A stretch of 64,000 nt of DNA from Ceratodon purpureus. Lineage: Eukaryota > Streptophyta > Bryopsida > Pseudoditrichales > Ditrichaceae. A model generated the notes under the pieces. It saw only the letters and a program-made list of their open reading frames with translations. It did not search any database and had not been told where the DNA came from. This document shows positions 49,434-60,284 of the stretch, piece after piece. Positions within the stretch are counted from its first letter, which is position 1. Each line of letters starts with the position of its first letter. The translations under genes and the position numbers were made by a program. The DNA is taken from contig CM026426.1 of assembly GCA_014871385.1 (NCBI GenBank), forward strand, positions 35,713,918-35,777,917, read 5' to 3'.

Positions 49434-50590
49434 TGTGATATCAGTGTATGAATAATCAGGTTGAATAGATTCCTGTGTCTTCTCTACATGGAAAGGTACA
49501 TGGGAAGGTAAATTTACGATGTAGTGGGTGACATGACCCTCTTCAAACGCCGCGATAAATGCTGCCCTAAATGCATCCATGCGTACTCTGCAATTGCGTC
49601 TTTGCTCTGATGACAAAACCAGACTAGTGAAGTATGGAACCAACCGCTCTAGAGTTTCCCACACTCGCTGCCGCTTCACCTTAGCCTGCCCGTTCTCAAG
49701 ATTGTTCATCTCTGAAGCGCACACGTCCTTCCACACCCTACTATGAGTCAACCAAAAATTTCCACAAAATAGCTATATGGCCACTCCTCCGCGCAGGCTC
49801 GGTTTCATGACAACCAAACTTCTTCACATCCTGCTTCAGCACACAGTTCCCTGATTTGACTCCAATTGCAGAGAGCGTCTTCTCCATGGCTTCTATGGCA
49901 ACGCCTTTTCTGGCCTCGTCCTGCATGTTCCATATGATCATAAAGTGCAAATGCAAAATTTTCTCGCAGATGCAAACTAGGGCATGCAGTGTGCACATGT
50001 GTATTCAGGACAAGGGAATTGGCAGCACCTATTTCCATCAAAAATGTGTGGAGGCATCAACAAGTTCGGCTCGAATTCTTGGTGCGAATAGCCCGCCCTG
50101 CCATTCACCTTTCCCTCGACTTGTGGCCTCGCGTTCCGCATCCGCGACAGTGCACGTTCTTGCTCTCTCGTGTTTTTGTTTGCAATAGATACAATTCATT
50201 TTACAAGTTGGACCATGGTGAAGACCATTCATGCATTTAATAGTCTTCATGTCCGCACTCAGGTGCCACTCCATGGTAAAGCTACCACGGCCTGGGACCT
50301 CCAGCTCCTTACCTTCGCTCTAAGCTTTAATGACCTCGGGAAAATTGGTCTGCTCAATGACCCAGTTTAAGATTTTGTAAGATTCCTTACCCACCTGGAA
50401 GCAGCCTATCGGCCAAATCTCTTGTGCTGATTGCACACTGAAATATCTCTCATCATCAGGCTGACTCTGTAGGTCCAAAGCACGATTCATTAAAGTCAAG
50501 CTAACGCGCTCAAATATCTTCTCCTGTTGGATCTCTGCTTTATCTAACTTTAGTACAAAGATCAGCGGACGCCTATTGCACTCTGCACAA
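49434..50590 (-). pseudogene. Gene D: repeat-associated gene, transposase-like layout, decayed
   Basis: On the minus strand, one frame reads ..RRPLIFVLKLDKAEIQQEK.., ..GSFTMEWHLSADMKTIKC.., ..CKMNCIYCKQKHERARTC.., ..IHMCTLHALVCICEKILHLH.. and ..CVLKQDVKKFG... After a frameshift near 49745 it reads ..RVWETLERLVPYFTSLVLSS.. and ..EEGHVTHYIVNLPSHVPFHV... TAG, TGA, TAG and TGA interrupt it between 50330 and 49998. The Asp in SADMK, the CxxC pair and the HMCTLHAL and VTHY blocks look like a DDE-type or other repeat-encoded enzyme, but I cannot name the family. The copy is certainly dead. Confidence 0.5.
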
Positions 50591-50599
50591 ATGGGCCGA

Positions 50600-51420
50600 C
50601 ACCATCAGAAAAAATAAAATCCGAGAGATTGTAAAAAACACTGTACAATGCCTAATAAGTCGTGGCAAGCAATTCAAAAGAAAGTGAGGTGACAGAATGG
50701 TCATAGAACATAACCATTGAATGCTGGATGGGGAAAGTTAGCATGCGTGCGGCGAGCGGAGATTCGAGAGCAGAGATTTGACCTTCGAACATCCATTTGA
50801 TAAAATAAAACACCCTGTAACTGTGGAAAGTTACTAAATTTAGAGTTTTATTTTTAGAATTATACAAGGTAAATGTGTGTCATTCCGTTGAAATATTCTT
50901 TCAACCCATATTTAATCTACAGTTAAACGGGAGTAAATAAAACTAGGGCTGACGTCATGATATCGTCATGCACTGAGTATGCACCTCTAAAGTTGTTCTA
51001 AATCCTACATCTTTTTCTGTTTCATATACCTTGCCGATTGACAATAGGAATCCATCTTTCTGATATGATCTTTGATACGATAGAAACAGTGAATATTGGC
51101 ACTTGATACTTTAGAAAATAATTTTAAAGATAAATTTGAAAATAAGTTGAGCTTCGTTGCTTCTGCCACTTTACCAAACCGAGCCATTGAAATCTTCTTG
51201 ACATTTCTAAAAAACCGTGTACAATAATTGTATTACTAAGTCAAAGATATATCCTTCCCAAATTTGCTTGTCCCCACTGATAATTCCATCGGCTATAGAT
51301 AAGATCTATTCTAGCTTTTTATGTCTCACAATTCCATATAAACCATAGAAGTTTCTGCTCTACTTGTTTTGAGTCACCAACTGAAACACAGAATCTTGCA
51401 ATTTATAGGCACTGTTTGAG
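50600..51420. other. AT-rich stretch, nothing recognised
   Basis: Short ORFs without motifs on both strands. Confidence 0.4.
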
Positions 51421-51423
51421 AGA

Positions 51424-51687
51424 ATGAGCAATTCCTTTGAAGTTGTTGCATGTGAAACAATTCTTCAGGATCTACTTCGGCGGATGGCAGATGGACCTGA
51501 TCTCTGGGAATCAGTTTGTGTTAGTACAACTCAAAGTTGTAGTCCTACAGTAGTGATCACGTTTGAAGATGTGGAGAATGCTCGTGCCGTGTCGAAGCTC
51601 TGGAGACATGTGATTGACAACAGTCCTGAATATGCTTGCCTCCGACTTGCAAAATGGGATCACGATTCATACTCGGAGGGGCACTAG
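51424..51687 (+). pseudogene. F-box-like fragment
   Basis: An ATG opens an 87-codon frame. ..ETILQDLLRRMADGPDLWES.. and ..ARAVSKLWRHVIDNSPEYAC.. fit the start and the second half of an F-box, the Skp1-binding domain of SCF ubiquitin ligases. The middle has an insertion, so the match is loose. It ends at a TAG; the frame runs on for about 45 further codons with more TAGs. It is either a short protein or a decayed F-box gene. Confidence 0.4.
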
Positions 51688-52419
51688 ACTCCCAATAAAG
51701 ACTTTGAAGCGTTTCGCTTCAACGTGAACATGAATATTTTTAAGAGTTCTTAGATTCTAGCACATCCGATTTGCAATGACAGGTTAGAACAACGTCATTT
51801 TGTGAACTTAGTTGCAATGAGTTAGATCAATTGAGGTTGTTCCTCATGGACAACAGAAATCAAGCAATGTGGGTGGAACCGAGAGAGAAAGTCAATCCTC
51901 GTGATGGTAGTTGGGTCTCTCCTAAGCATAGATGAAATTGGTGTGATTAAGAAATCATGAATGCGATACAGTTGTATATGAGTAGTGATGTATGTATATT
52001 ATGAGACTTTCAATTAAATGTGCATTCGGGCTAATTACATGAGTTGCACTTTGTATCTATCGATATCTATGAATGGTTAGATTATCCTTCAACGCATATT
52101 CTGGAGAACCTTTTAGAGCTCACTATAGTCACAATTAACCGTGGTCAAGTTTTGGACGTTTGCTTGGATTTTCAATCTCTGCCTCCACTGATGAGCCACC
52201 AGTGTCTACTTCCATGGGTGCTCTTGTTTCCTCCACTTTAATAGCTGATTCTCAAATTTTAGACCAATCATGATGTTTTACCCATATTAGACTATCTTGG
52301 TTACACCCTCTGGTATCAAGATAAATACTAGTGTCATTTGCTTTCCAAGTGCAATCAATACACATCATGTGTGTTGGATCATCAGGTGGTATCCAAATGA
52401 ATACATCTTTGCAGATTTG

Positions 52420-53144
52420 CTATGTTGCTACAGAAATAAACTGGCATTTCCATTCTGTAATATAATGTGGATGTGAATGCCTTCTCAAGATAACTCCTGT
52501 GGTACGTTCATTTTCAGAGGGTCTCTGAATGCGGGATGGAAGTGTTCTGACAGTCTTGTCCCCATTTACTGGTCCGTAAACTAGCATCAATTCATGGTCA
52601 AAATTATTTAGCATTGTAACCATGTAATCGCCAAGTCTCTTGACCAATGGCCATGTGTATGGATTCAGTGTGAACTCACGTTTTTTAAGAAAGTGCATGC
52701 AACCTCTTGGAGGACTAAACTGAGACACATAGACTCCATCCGGCTGAATTTTCCAACGACACTGAGGTTCCTCAGTGTGCGGCCATTCATTGCATATTGG
52801 ACAGTCGTCTTCTGAGTATCCTGCCAACTTGTTTCGCTTGCATTGATCTCGTGAATTCTTATAAACGCACAGCGGTTCAACAATAAAAGATTCCACGCAA
52901 TTCCAATTCCGAGTGTTGTAGGAAAATTCACATAATAGATTGTTTTTGAACAATTCCAAATTCATACTTTGTTGAAGCGGAGAACCAAGTAACGCTCCTG
53001 TATTGGGACTAAGATTTTCAAAAAAACTGTAGTCCAATTTCAACACTCCATACTTGTATTTCTTTTCAGCCCATTCAAGTGAAATCGGATAGGGAGAGGC
53101 ATTGAAAATTTCAAGGGGACTGTGTCAAACAGATCGTGAAGCAT
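52420..53144 (-). pseudogene. Unknown gene with Cys-pair motif, one frameshift
   Basis: An acceptor (TTTGCGTAG) at 53145 is followed by ATG 53144 and MLHDLFDTVPL.. A one-base change in a CCCC run (near 53118) shifts the frame to ..IFNASPYPISLEWAEKK... That frame then stays open for over 200 codons to TAG 52420: ..LDYSFFENLSPNTGALLGSP.., ..DDCPICNEWPHTEEPQC.., ..GVYVSQFSPPRGCMHFLKK.. and ..NPYTWPLVKRLGDYMVTML... The peptide composition is that of a real folded protein with a possible CPIC zinc site. I do not recognise it. It could be a host gene with one assembly error. Confidence 0.4.
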
Positions 53145-53772
53145 CTACGCAAATAAAAATTAAAAAAAATAACATCATGGTACTAACAGGAATCTCAAAC
53201 ACCTGATTCTTCATATTTTAATAGGTGAAGTCCACTATAAATATGAGCAACACAATGAATAATGGGATATTGTGATTAATGATTTACAAGCAACGAAATT
53301 ATAAGCTCAGCGGTGAAGAAAATCTGATAATTCTGGGAACAACTCTCTTTCAATGTAGATTATTCAGGAATTTATAACGAGTGATTGGTAGATTCAAGAC
53401 ACAGTGAATCGGTGTGGCATGGTAAGAGGTAGCATTCAAACAAAATATCTAGATGAAACGATGCGGTTTAGTACTGTTTCAGTTGAGGTTTTAGGCTTGA
53501 GGGGTTATGATTGATTATGATGCTCAGGTCTTAAGGGGCGTCTATAATATGTCATTAATTTAGGAGCTTGGAACATGTGAACTCATAATTATCATTTAAC
53601 GGTTCTGTTCATAACCTTAGTATACAAGGGCTTCTCTAAACTCTTTTAATTGTGTATTCTTGGGTATTACTTTTAAGTGGTGTTACGTGTGCAGCTCTTC
53701 TGTTCTTTTGATTTTCGTAGTCGCTCTGGTATTGTAGGAAGTGGTTGGCAACTCTATTGTATAAGAGTAGAT

Positions 53773-55232
53773 ATGACGTCTGGAAAGAGAAGGAGAGCAA
53801 ATAGACAACAACAGATTAGAAACCCTGGACCTTCTGCTGGTGCTGTGGATGCGGACAGTAGTGAAGAGATATTGCAAAACCAAGGAGAGGAGAGTCTTAG
53901 AAGAGGTCGTTCTGCGTGGAGGAATTTGATCAGGCTTTTGATCTGTTGGACATACCTGGAGATGTACATGACAGAATGGTAGTAGCTGCGCCAAAGTTAA
54001 TAGGTTGTTACGCAGAGTATGGTCGCGAGTTCTTCACGGAAGTTGTTGGGTTGTGTGATGAGGGACCGCTACTCATAGATGTATCCAAAGTATGTAGTTT
54101 TTTCAGAGATGAAGACATTGGTTTGGTGTGGAAGGAGGGGGCTACTAAGGGTCGATACGAACTGGCGAGGTGCAAAGACCTAGAGCTGCTGAAGAAGTTC
54201 CGCCATCACTTTTTCAAGGTATACGGGAATAAGCCAGATAACACATATTTTCCGTTACGGTTCTTGAAGGCTTGCTATGCGACGTTTGTTCATGAGAAGC
54301 CAGTCAATTGGTGTGTTGAAGCCTTGGACCGGCACAAATCCAAACTTAGAAATGCTAGTCGGAATCCCACAAAACTTGGACCTGTTGCGATAAGATGTCA
54401 GGTGGAGGGTCTCTGCAAGATCATTAGGGACTTGTCTTTTAAGATGATGGAGGAGGGGGTAGAAAATAGTGGAATCAAGGAGCTCCTTGCAGCGCAAGAA
54501 GAAGAGCACCAGCAAAATTAGGACCTCAATAAGGCCTCTTTCATCTTGGAGGCTTCGAAAGAGAGCTATACCATTGCAGTGCAGAAGATGGAGCGGAAGG
54601 CTACTGATTCGGCAGAAGAAGCACTGAACACAGAGTACAGTGTACTGGAGAGAGCGACGCGGGGGATTCTCATAAAGGGAGGTTCGGCAGAAGAATACAA
54701 GACACTGTCAAAGAGGATGGAAAATGTTTTGTTCGAATTCAAAAAGCTATGGGAAGCAGATGCAATGACACAGGCACAGGTTCTTGATCCTCGCGCAGAG
54801 GTGAACGAGCACCATTCTCTGTACCGATCAGCAACTGTCGCGCTGGAGGACGACAAGGCATCTGTGGAGGTAGCAATAGGGAAGCTACTGACAATGAGGA
54901 CACCCAGATTTTTTGAATACCCGATGGGGTCATCGGTTTTGCCAATTGGATTAGGAGGAAAAGAGATTTGTTCGTATTGTGGGTTCGGGTTTGTTTGGAA
55001 GGGAGCAGTACTAGCTTCCTGCGGATGTTTCTTGCATCCAGCGTGTGTTGCAGAGATGAATGCAGGTGGAATACACAAGTGCAAGGTCTGTAAGGATGAG
55101 TATCTTGCAGCCTCACCCCTTCATCTCACAAGAGAATGGGTTGCTCAATTTGGTGGACAGTTGGATCAACAGCAACGCATAGAGTGTAGTGGCTTCTCGA
55201 ACCTTTTTCGCATGGCTAGACAAAAAGCATAA
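53773..55232 (+). pseudogene. Gene A: protein of unknown function with RING-like C-terminus
   Basis: ATG 53773 opens a basic start (MTSGKRRRANRQQQ..). A one-base frame change near 53911-53916 leads into ..FDQAFDLLDIPGDVHDRMV.., ..VVGLCDEGPLLIDVSKVC.., ..VYGNKPDNTYFPLRFLKA.. and ..YATFVHEKPVNWC... TAG 54519-54521 breaks the frame inside a Glu/Lys-rich coiled-coil region, which then continues to TAA 55232. The last 90 residues hold a RING/PHD-like cluster: C-x2-C (..CSYCGFGF..), ..SCGCFLHPAC.. and ..HKCKVCKDEY... Such domains bind zinc and often act in ubiquitination or protein contact. A paralogue lies at 38.7-39.5 kb. It is convergent with gene B. Confidence 0.65.
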
Positions 55233-56020
55233 TATGGTGTAGTCTCTCCGTTTAGATTTTGGGGGTACAGATGAAATGTCTAGTTGTGCAAAGACTTTTC
55301 AGTTTTAGTGTGATACAACTTAATGCCAAAGTAACGTTTGTGGTTTAGATTCGCCTCAGATTACTGTTACTTGAATTGACAATTAAACTTCAAGGTATAT
55401 GCTTCCCAGTACTGGTATTCGGGACAGAATGTATGGCATAATATATAAACTGATAAATGTTTTAAAGAGTTTTGATGTGGTCAGTATGTGTTGCCACTTT
55501 TTACACTTGGTGCAAGATGGAATCAATGGAAAACACAAACTGAAAACTACATAGAAGCCTGATAGTGAAGTCTTTTTGCAAATGTCGGTATCGGCAATGT
55601 ATCATGATAAGGGATCAACGTCAGTAAAGTATGAGTGCGAGTCATAAAAGAAGCAAAATAGGAACCCTTGGAGTCAGACTATCGAAAAAATTCGTCGTCT
55701 AATTAGGAAGCACTCAAGTCCATAAGGATTCTAGCTCTTGGATCAAATCGCATACGTGGGCTAGAAGATGCACTTGAACTATTCGAGGATATCTCAGCTA
55801 ATTCACGAGCGTGAGACTGAGCGTAGACTAGGAGATCGAATGTAGGACTTGTTGGTGACGCAGCGAGATGCCAAAGCGACGGCAAGATCAGAACTCGACT
55901 GTAGCACAACGCACGTATGAGAAAAGACATCAGAATGCGAATGAGCAATAATCAAGAAATTTAGAAGAGGTAAAACTTACTCACAGTAATCTATCTTTTC
56001 CTCATCCGAGAGGGGTATCT
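55233..56020. other. Intergenic between convergent genes A and B
   Basis: A short minus-strand ORF at 55703-55948 has no recognised motif. Otherwise nothing is supported. Confidence 0.4.
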
Positions 56021-57450
56021 TCAATCGTCGTCGATGTCAATATGCAGTCCACGGATACCAGGGAGTGGTTCAGCCACGATTTGGAGGGGCAGGAGCAATT
56101 CCTTGAAAATCAAGGTATCCGCCTCCATTGCTACAATGTGCTTGCCCTCCAACTGGGCAGCACGTATGGAAGCTCCTGGAAACATACATCACATTAGAAT
56201 GTTGTGAAAGTCATTTAAGAGAAAGAAGCAGAATTCAAAGTGAATAGAACTTACCAACTCCAGTGGTAAGGTCCACGACTATGCCGGCAGTCGGGGTGAA
56301 CGTATTCATAAAGAGCTGGAGAAGGGAAACGCATCTCTCTTTTGGTCCCCTCCATAGAGACCCATCTGGCCTCTGAAGGGTAGAATCCTCTGTGACGACA
56401 TTGTGGATAACGTCATCTGTCCCCAGCTTCACTTTGCCAAATCGAGGATCAGCAGAGAATACCTGTTCTTTGGGTTGCCTTCCCAAAGACGACTTGAAGG
56501 ACCGAACGAGAACAATTGCCCTGGTCTTCTATGTCTGCAATTGATAATAGATTAATAAGTGAAGTAGCATTCTACCTTAGACTTAAATTGAACAAAGAAA
56601 ATTGATAAGAGGTGCTCACCAACTTCTCAGGTGTTAGAAGATGACAAGAGTGGAGGTCGTTGGAGATGGTCCACTCCTTTATCATCTTTAGGTTGTTCTT
56701 GTTAAAGAAGGCTGAAATCTTCTTTTTAATGTGAGGGTCGTCAGGATAAAGAAGAGGAAAGCACCGTCATCATGGAGGAATCCTCCAAGGAAGCCAACGC
56801 TATGCTTTAGGAAATCTTGAACAGTTGCATTCCATGGGGGAACTAATGATGGTGGCTCAGAGTTTCCGGGCAGAGGGAGACCATCTGGAAATTCAGCAAT
56901 CTCTAAGTCGGCCGCCGGTCTCGATAGAAGCTTTCCCTCGAAGTAGAACTCCCTTCCTGACCCAGCCTGAGAAGATGCGGAATGAATAATGATAAAAACA
57001 ATGAAGTGAAAGATATTTATGAGTAAAATTAAAAAATTCGATGGTGTTAAAAGTGTTACCTTGGATAAAAATGAAACCATGCTGTCGTAAGACTCTAGGA
57101 ATTTCTTTGTCTTCATCCGTAGCTCCGCCATCCTTTGGAAAGAATCATTTAGCACAAGTACACTAGATGAGTACACCGACGAAGAGCAGGCTAGTGAAAC
57201 TGAGGCTGTCTTACAAGCTCGCGCAGTGAGTGGAGCAACTTGGGCAGGCTGTAAAGGTGAGATGGGGGGGGCGCTTCTTGGTTTGGGGTCCAGCCTCGAC
57301 AGAAGTAGAGTCGGGTCGAACAGGGACTATCACTGTCCTCTCACTGCTCGCAGCATCAGTCGCAGCAACGTCTTCATCTGCATTAGCTCCTTCATCAACA
57401 TCAGCCGCCTTTCGTTTTCCTCTCCCTGACTTCGGTGCTCCCCTCTTCAC
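56021..57450 (-). pseudogene. Gene B: N6-methyltransferase-like gene, decayed
   Basis: Four exons join in phase: 57450-57060, 56966-56620, 56534-56255 and 56175-56021 (TGA at 56021). A Lys/Arg- and acid-rich start is followed by ..AELRMKTKKFLESYDSMV.., ..PSLVPPWNATVQDFLKHSV.., ..NLKMIKEWTISNDL.., ..RPDGSLWRGPKERC.., and ..GIVVDLTTGVG.. spliced to ..ASIRAAQLEGKHIVAMEAD... The PPW motif placed before a D-x-T-T-G-x-G AdoMet loop and an acidic strand end is the order of beta-class and MT-A70-like DNA/RNA adenine methyltransferases; the usual D/N of DPPW is Val here. Lesions are a frameshift in a G8 run (57264-57271), another at 56748-56750, and TAG just after 56534. It is divergent from gene E. 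Confidence 0.6.
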
Positions 57451-58449
57451 CCTTCCCTTGCAAAATTTTTGAAAAACAATTCAAAGTTGGATCTAATCTG
57501 CCACAGAGTTCCACTGTAGTCCATAGATCTTCCAGCACTCCACCAACCTGCGTCGCACTTTTCCCTGCAAAGATTTACGACGTCACTGCGACACCTCACA
57601 TGACGAGAGCCTACGTACACTTGGGAACTCACGACCACCCAGTAAAGTCAGGTGAGAACCGCGACTTTGTCGAACACACGGAAACCTTGATGAGCGAGCA
57701 GGTGGAGCGAACTTCGTCCGCCACCAATTCCTCTATTGTCCTCGAAACAGCAAAGGAGTAGTTGGGCCTGTTACTTCTAGCAAAAGAGGCTGAACCACAG
57801 AAGATATTGGAACTAGAGAACCTCAAACCTATCTTTGACCGCTGTAAGCATCTTTCATCTTCAAAGATTAGAAATTGCATCATGTCATTTAGGGCTATTC
57901 GGCACTTTGGGGCCATGGACAACATCAGAACGCTCCGAGGCTTCAGCAACTGGATATTTAATCAGAAGAATATGTTTTCCTTGCAAGGTGATGATGCACA
58001 GAAGTTCTTTATTTTTAAGGTATCTGAAGTCTGGCCAGGGAGCGGAGTCGATCTAGTGAAGCGGATGCAGAGTGGCGGTGACCTTGAAAATGCGTGGATC
58101 ATGTTTGAACACGTCAGGGGTGTCACGGAGTGGACAACGATGGCCTGCCACGTTTATGATCCTACATATTGTCGAGTCATGAGGATCCCATCGTGCGACA
58201 TGTAGTCGAAGGACTTGGCAGCCCAGTTGGTCGTCTGGAAGTATCTAAATGCCATCATGGAGACGTCACGATGTCGTGAAAGTGAACTTCAAGGGATTTA
58301 TGGCTGACAGGGCCCAAGCAAATTGGAATGCGGTTCGCATAATCTATAAGAGCGGTAACGCCTCCAAGATGATGATGGACAGGATAAGGACACGCCTATT
58401 TTATTGGAGCCAATCTCTGGAGAAACACCATGGCTTACATTCGACAAGA
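57435..58449 (+). pseudogene. Gene E: MULE-like transposase fragment
   Basis: Plus-strand frames read ..AKIYDVTATPHMTRAYVHLG.., ..HDHPVKSGENRDFVEHTE.., ..ILELENLKPIFDRCKHLSS.., ..KVSEVWPGSGVDLVKRMQSG.., ..VTEWTTMACHVYDPTYCR.., ..VNFKGFMADRAQANWNAVRI.. and ..LFYWSQSLEKH... The MAD-x-AQANWNAV block and the downstream W..SLEKH resemble the DDE region of Mutator-like (MULE) transposases, where the Asp is catalytic. TAGs lie at 57759-57761 and 58203-58205 (the latter probably a former Gln), with frameshifts near 58255-58275 and 58425. The reading frame then runs directly into a Ty3/gypsy gag-like sequence. Likely dead. Confidence 0.6.
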
Positions 58450-58464
58450 TGCGGATTTTAGCAG

Positions 58465-59485
58465 AGCCAACCGGATAGTGAAGACTGCCACTCAGAGACA
58501 ACCGACTTATCTGGGCACTTCAACAAGAGTAGTGCCACTTGTGTGCACATCCGACTTTAGATCAGCTCCTCCACAACCACCGGTCATTGCACAGCGAAAA
58601 TAGTTACCCTACAGAGCCTACAAGGAGGGAAGTGATCCAGATGCACATCTCAGGTATTTTGTCAAGTGCGCCTGGTTCGACGGGGAGACGGATGAAATTG
58701 TCATCATTATACTATTTGAGACCACCCTAGTGGTCAAGGCTCAGTACTGGTTTGATAATTGGCTGGACCATCACTTATAATGCACTTTAAAGGAGGCTTA
58801 GGAGGCGTTTAAGTTGCGGTACAGAGAACAAGACTAAGATGAGCAGGTGTACATGACGTTGTGTACTTTCAAAGAGGGTGAAGGGGAAAAAAAGAGGACT
58901 ATTACGAGCGCTTCATGAAACTGGTCAAGTGTCTCCAAACTTAGGTGGGTGAAGGCTTTAAGTTGACGTATTTCAACGTAGGACTGTTGGATTACTAGAA
59001 GGTGATGACGAGCAGTTCTACAGCAAACACCTTGACGGAGCTGAAGGAATTAGCACGACGTTGCAAGACTAATTGTACAGATGCTTCAGGGAAGAACCTG
59101 TACTTTCTGCTTAAGAGGGCAGAGCCGACCAACAGTCGGTCTATTACTACATCAGTCGAGACAGACGGAGCTCCTACAGCCAATTGGAGATTTTTCACAG
59201 AGTGCAAGAAATTTGGACATGAGAATGCATACTCCTTCAATCTTGCCAACTCAAACAATAGGATTCCCCGACCCAAATATAAACCGACACTTAGAGTCAA
59301 GGGAGTTTCCGTTCATGAACACGCTAGATGCTCTAGGAGGCCGTCAGCAGCCAACTTGGAGGATATCAGATGGCTGTTCTAGTGGAAATGAGGCCTGTTA
59401 CCTATGCTTGGCCACTGATCATCAAATCGGTAACTGTCCATTACAATTGAAGTTTCAGCTATTACTAGCCTCTGAAAGACAATGA
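58465..59485 (+). pseudogene. gag-like region with CCHC zinc knuckle
   Basis: A frame reading ..AYKEGSDPDAHLRYFVKCAW.., ..ETTLVVKAQYWFDNWL.., ..EAFKLRYREQD.., ..DYYERFMKLVKCLQT.. and ..LTELKELARRCKTNC.. has the retrotransposon gag pattern. It is broken by several TAG and TAA codons. In the third frame at 59395-59440, ..CYLCLATDHQIGNC.. is a perfect CX2CX4HX4C knuckle, the RNA-binding end of gag. Frames change at least twice. Confidence 0.65.
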
Positions 59486-59599
59486 ACTCATACTCTAGGT
59501 GTCAATCGTGTCGAATTGCAGGAGCTTAACGATTCGGAGGTGGCAGTCACGCTGACCACAGCAGCCAAGGCAAAGGATGGTCTACCTTCGGAATATACC

Positions 59600-59671
59600 G
59601 AACCTTGATAGCCTAAAACGCGCCGGAACCAAGATTGCCTAAAACGAGCCGGAACCAAAATAGCCTAAAAT
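59600..59671. repeat. 26-bp tandem repeat, about 2.8 copies
   Basis: GAACCTTGATAGCCTAAAACG and its close variants repeat at 59600, 59626 and 59652. Confidence 0.85.
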
Positions 59672-59873
59672 GCAGGCTGATTGGGAGAAGAAGGAGCATA
59701 TTTGGAAGGAGTTCATTGCATATACAAAAGAGATAAAGAGGAAGAACGAGTTGGTTACTCAAGCTGAGGAGGAAATACAGAAGTTGGCCACGGCCGACTT
59801 GCAAGCCAATTCTTCTACAATACGAAGTTTGGATGGTGAAAAGGTTGGTTTTTCCGACCCTGGCTGCTTATAG
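59670..59873 (+). CDS. Short coiled-coil-like ORF within the gypsy remnant
   Basis: A 67-codon frame starts MQADWEKKEHIWKEF.. and is rich in Lys and Glu with heptad-like spacing. It sits between the gag knuckle and the protease and is probably a spacer part of the same polyprotein. It ends at a TAG. Confidence 0.3.
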   Translation: MQADWEKKEHIWKEFIAYTKEIKRKNELVTQAEEEIQKLATADLQANSSTIRSLDGEKVGFSDPGCL

Positions 59874-60284
59874 GACATCGCAAAGGAAGCGCCTGCAGCA
59901 CCCACTCATGATCGTGCCCATACTCAGCCTCAAACTTTTGTCGTGAAAGTCTGCTGCCAAATTCTACGAACACCTACTAAAGTGTTGTTAGCACAAATAC
60001 CAGCAGTGGCCCCAAACCTTTCAGAGTACTTGAAGGCTCAAGTGTTCCTAGACCGTGCGAGCCAGCCGACTGCGCATGTAGACTTGGTCCAGTCGACTCC
60101 ATCGGCTTATCTTGCGAAGCCGACTGCGTCTGCTGAATCGTTCGAGTTGCCAACATTGGCTGACCTTGCAAAGCCAACCGCCAATCATATGTCACTAGAT
60201 TTATTTACTGATTCTAAGGTACAGCCTACAGTAGTTGTGGAAGCTGTGGATATTGATTGGTGTCTTTTCATGATTTTTGTATAG

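Noticed and set aside
27393..58205. Genetic-code change with UAG read as an amino acid
   Set aside because: TAG replaces Trp in some positions and probably Gln in others, and all affected genes are mobile-element copies with frameshifts as well. Methylation-driven decay is simpler.
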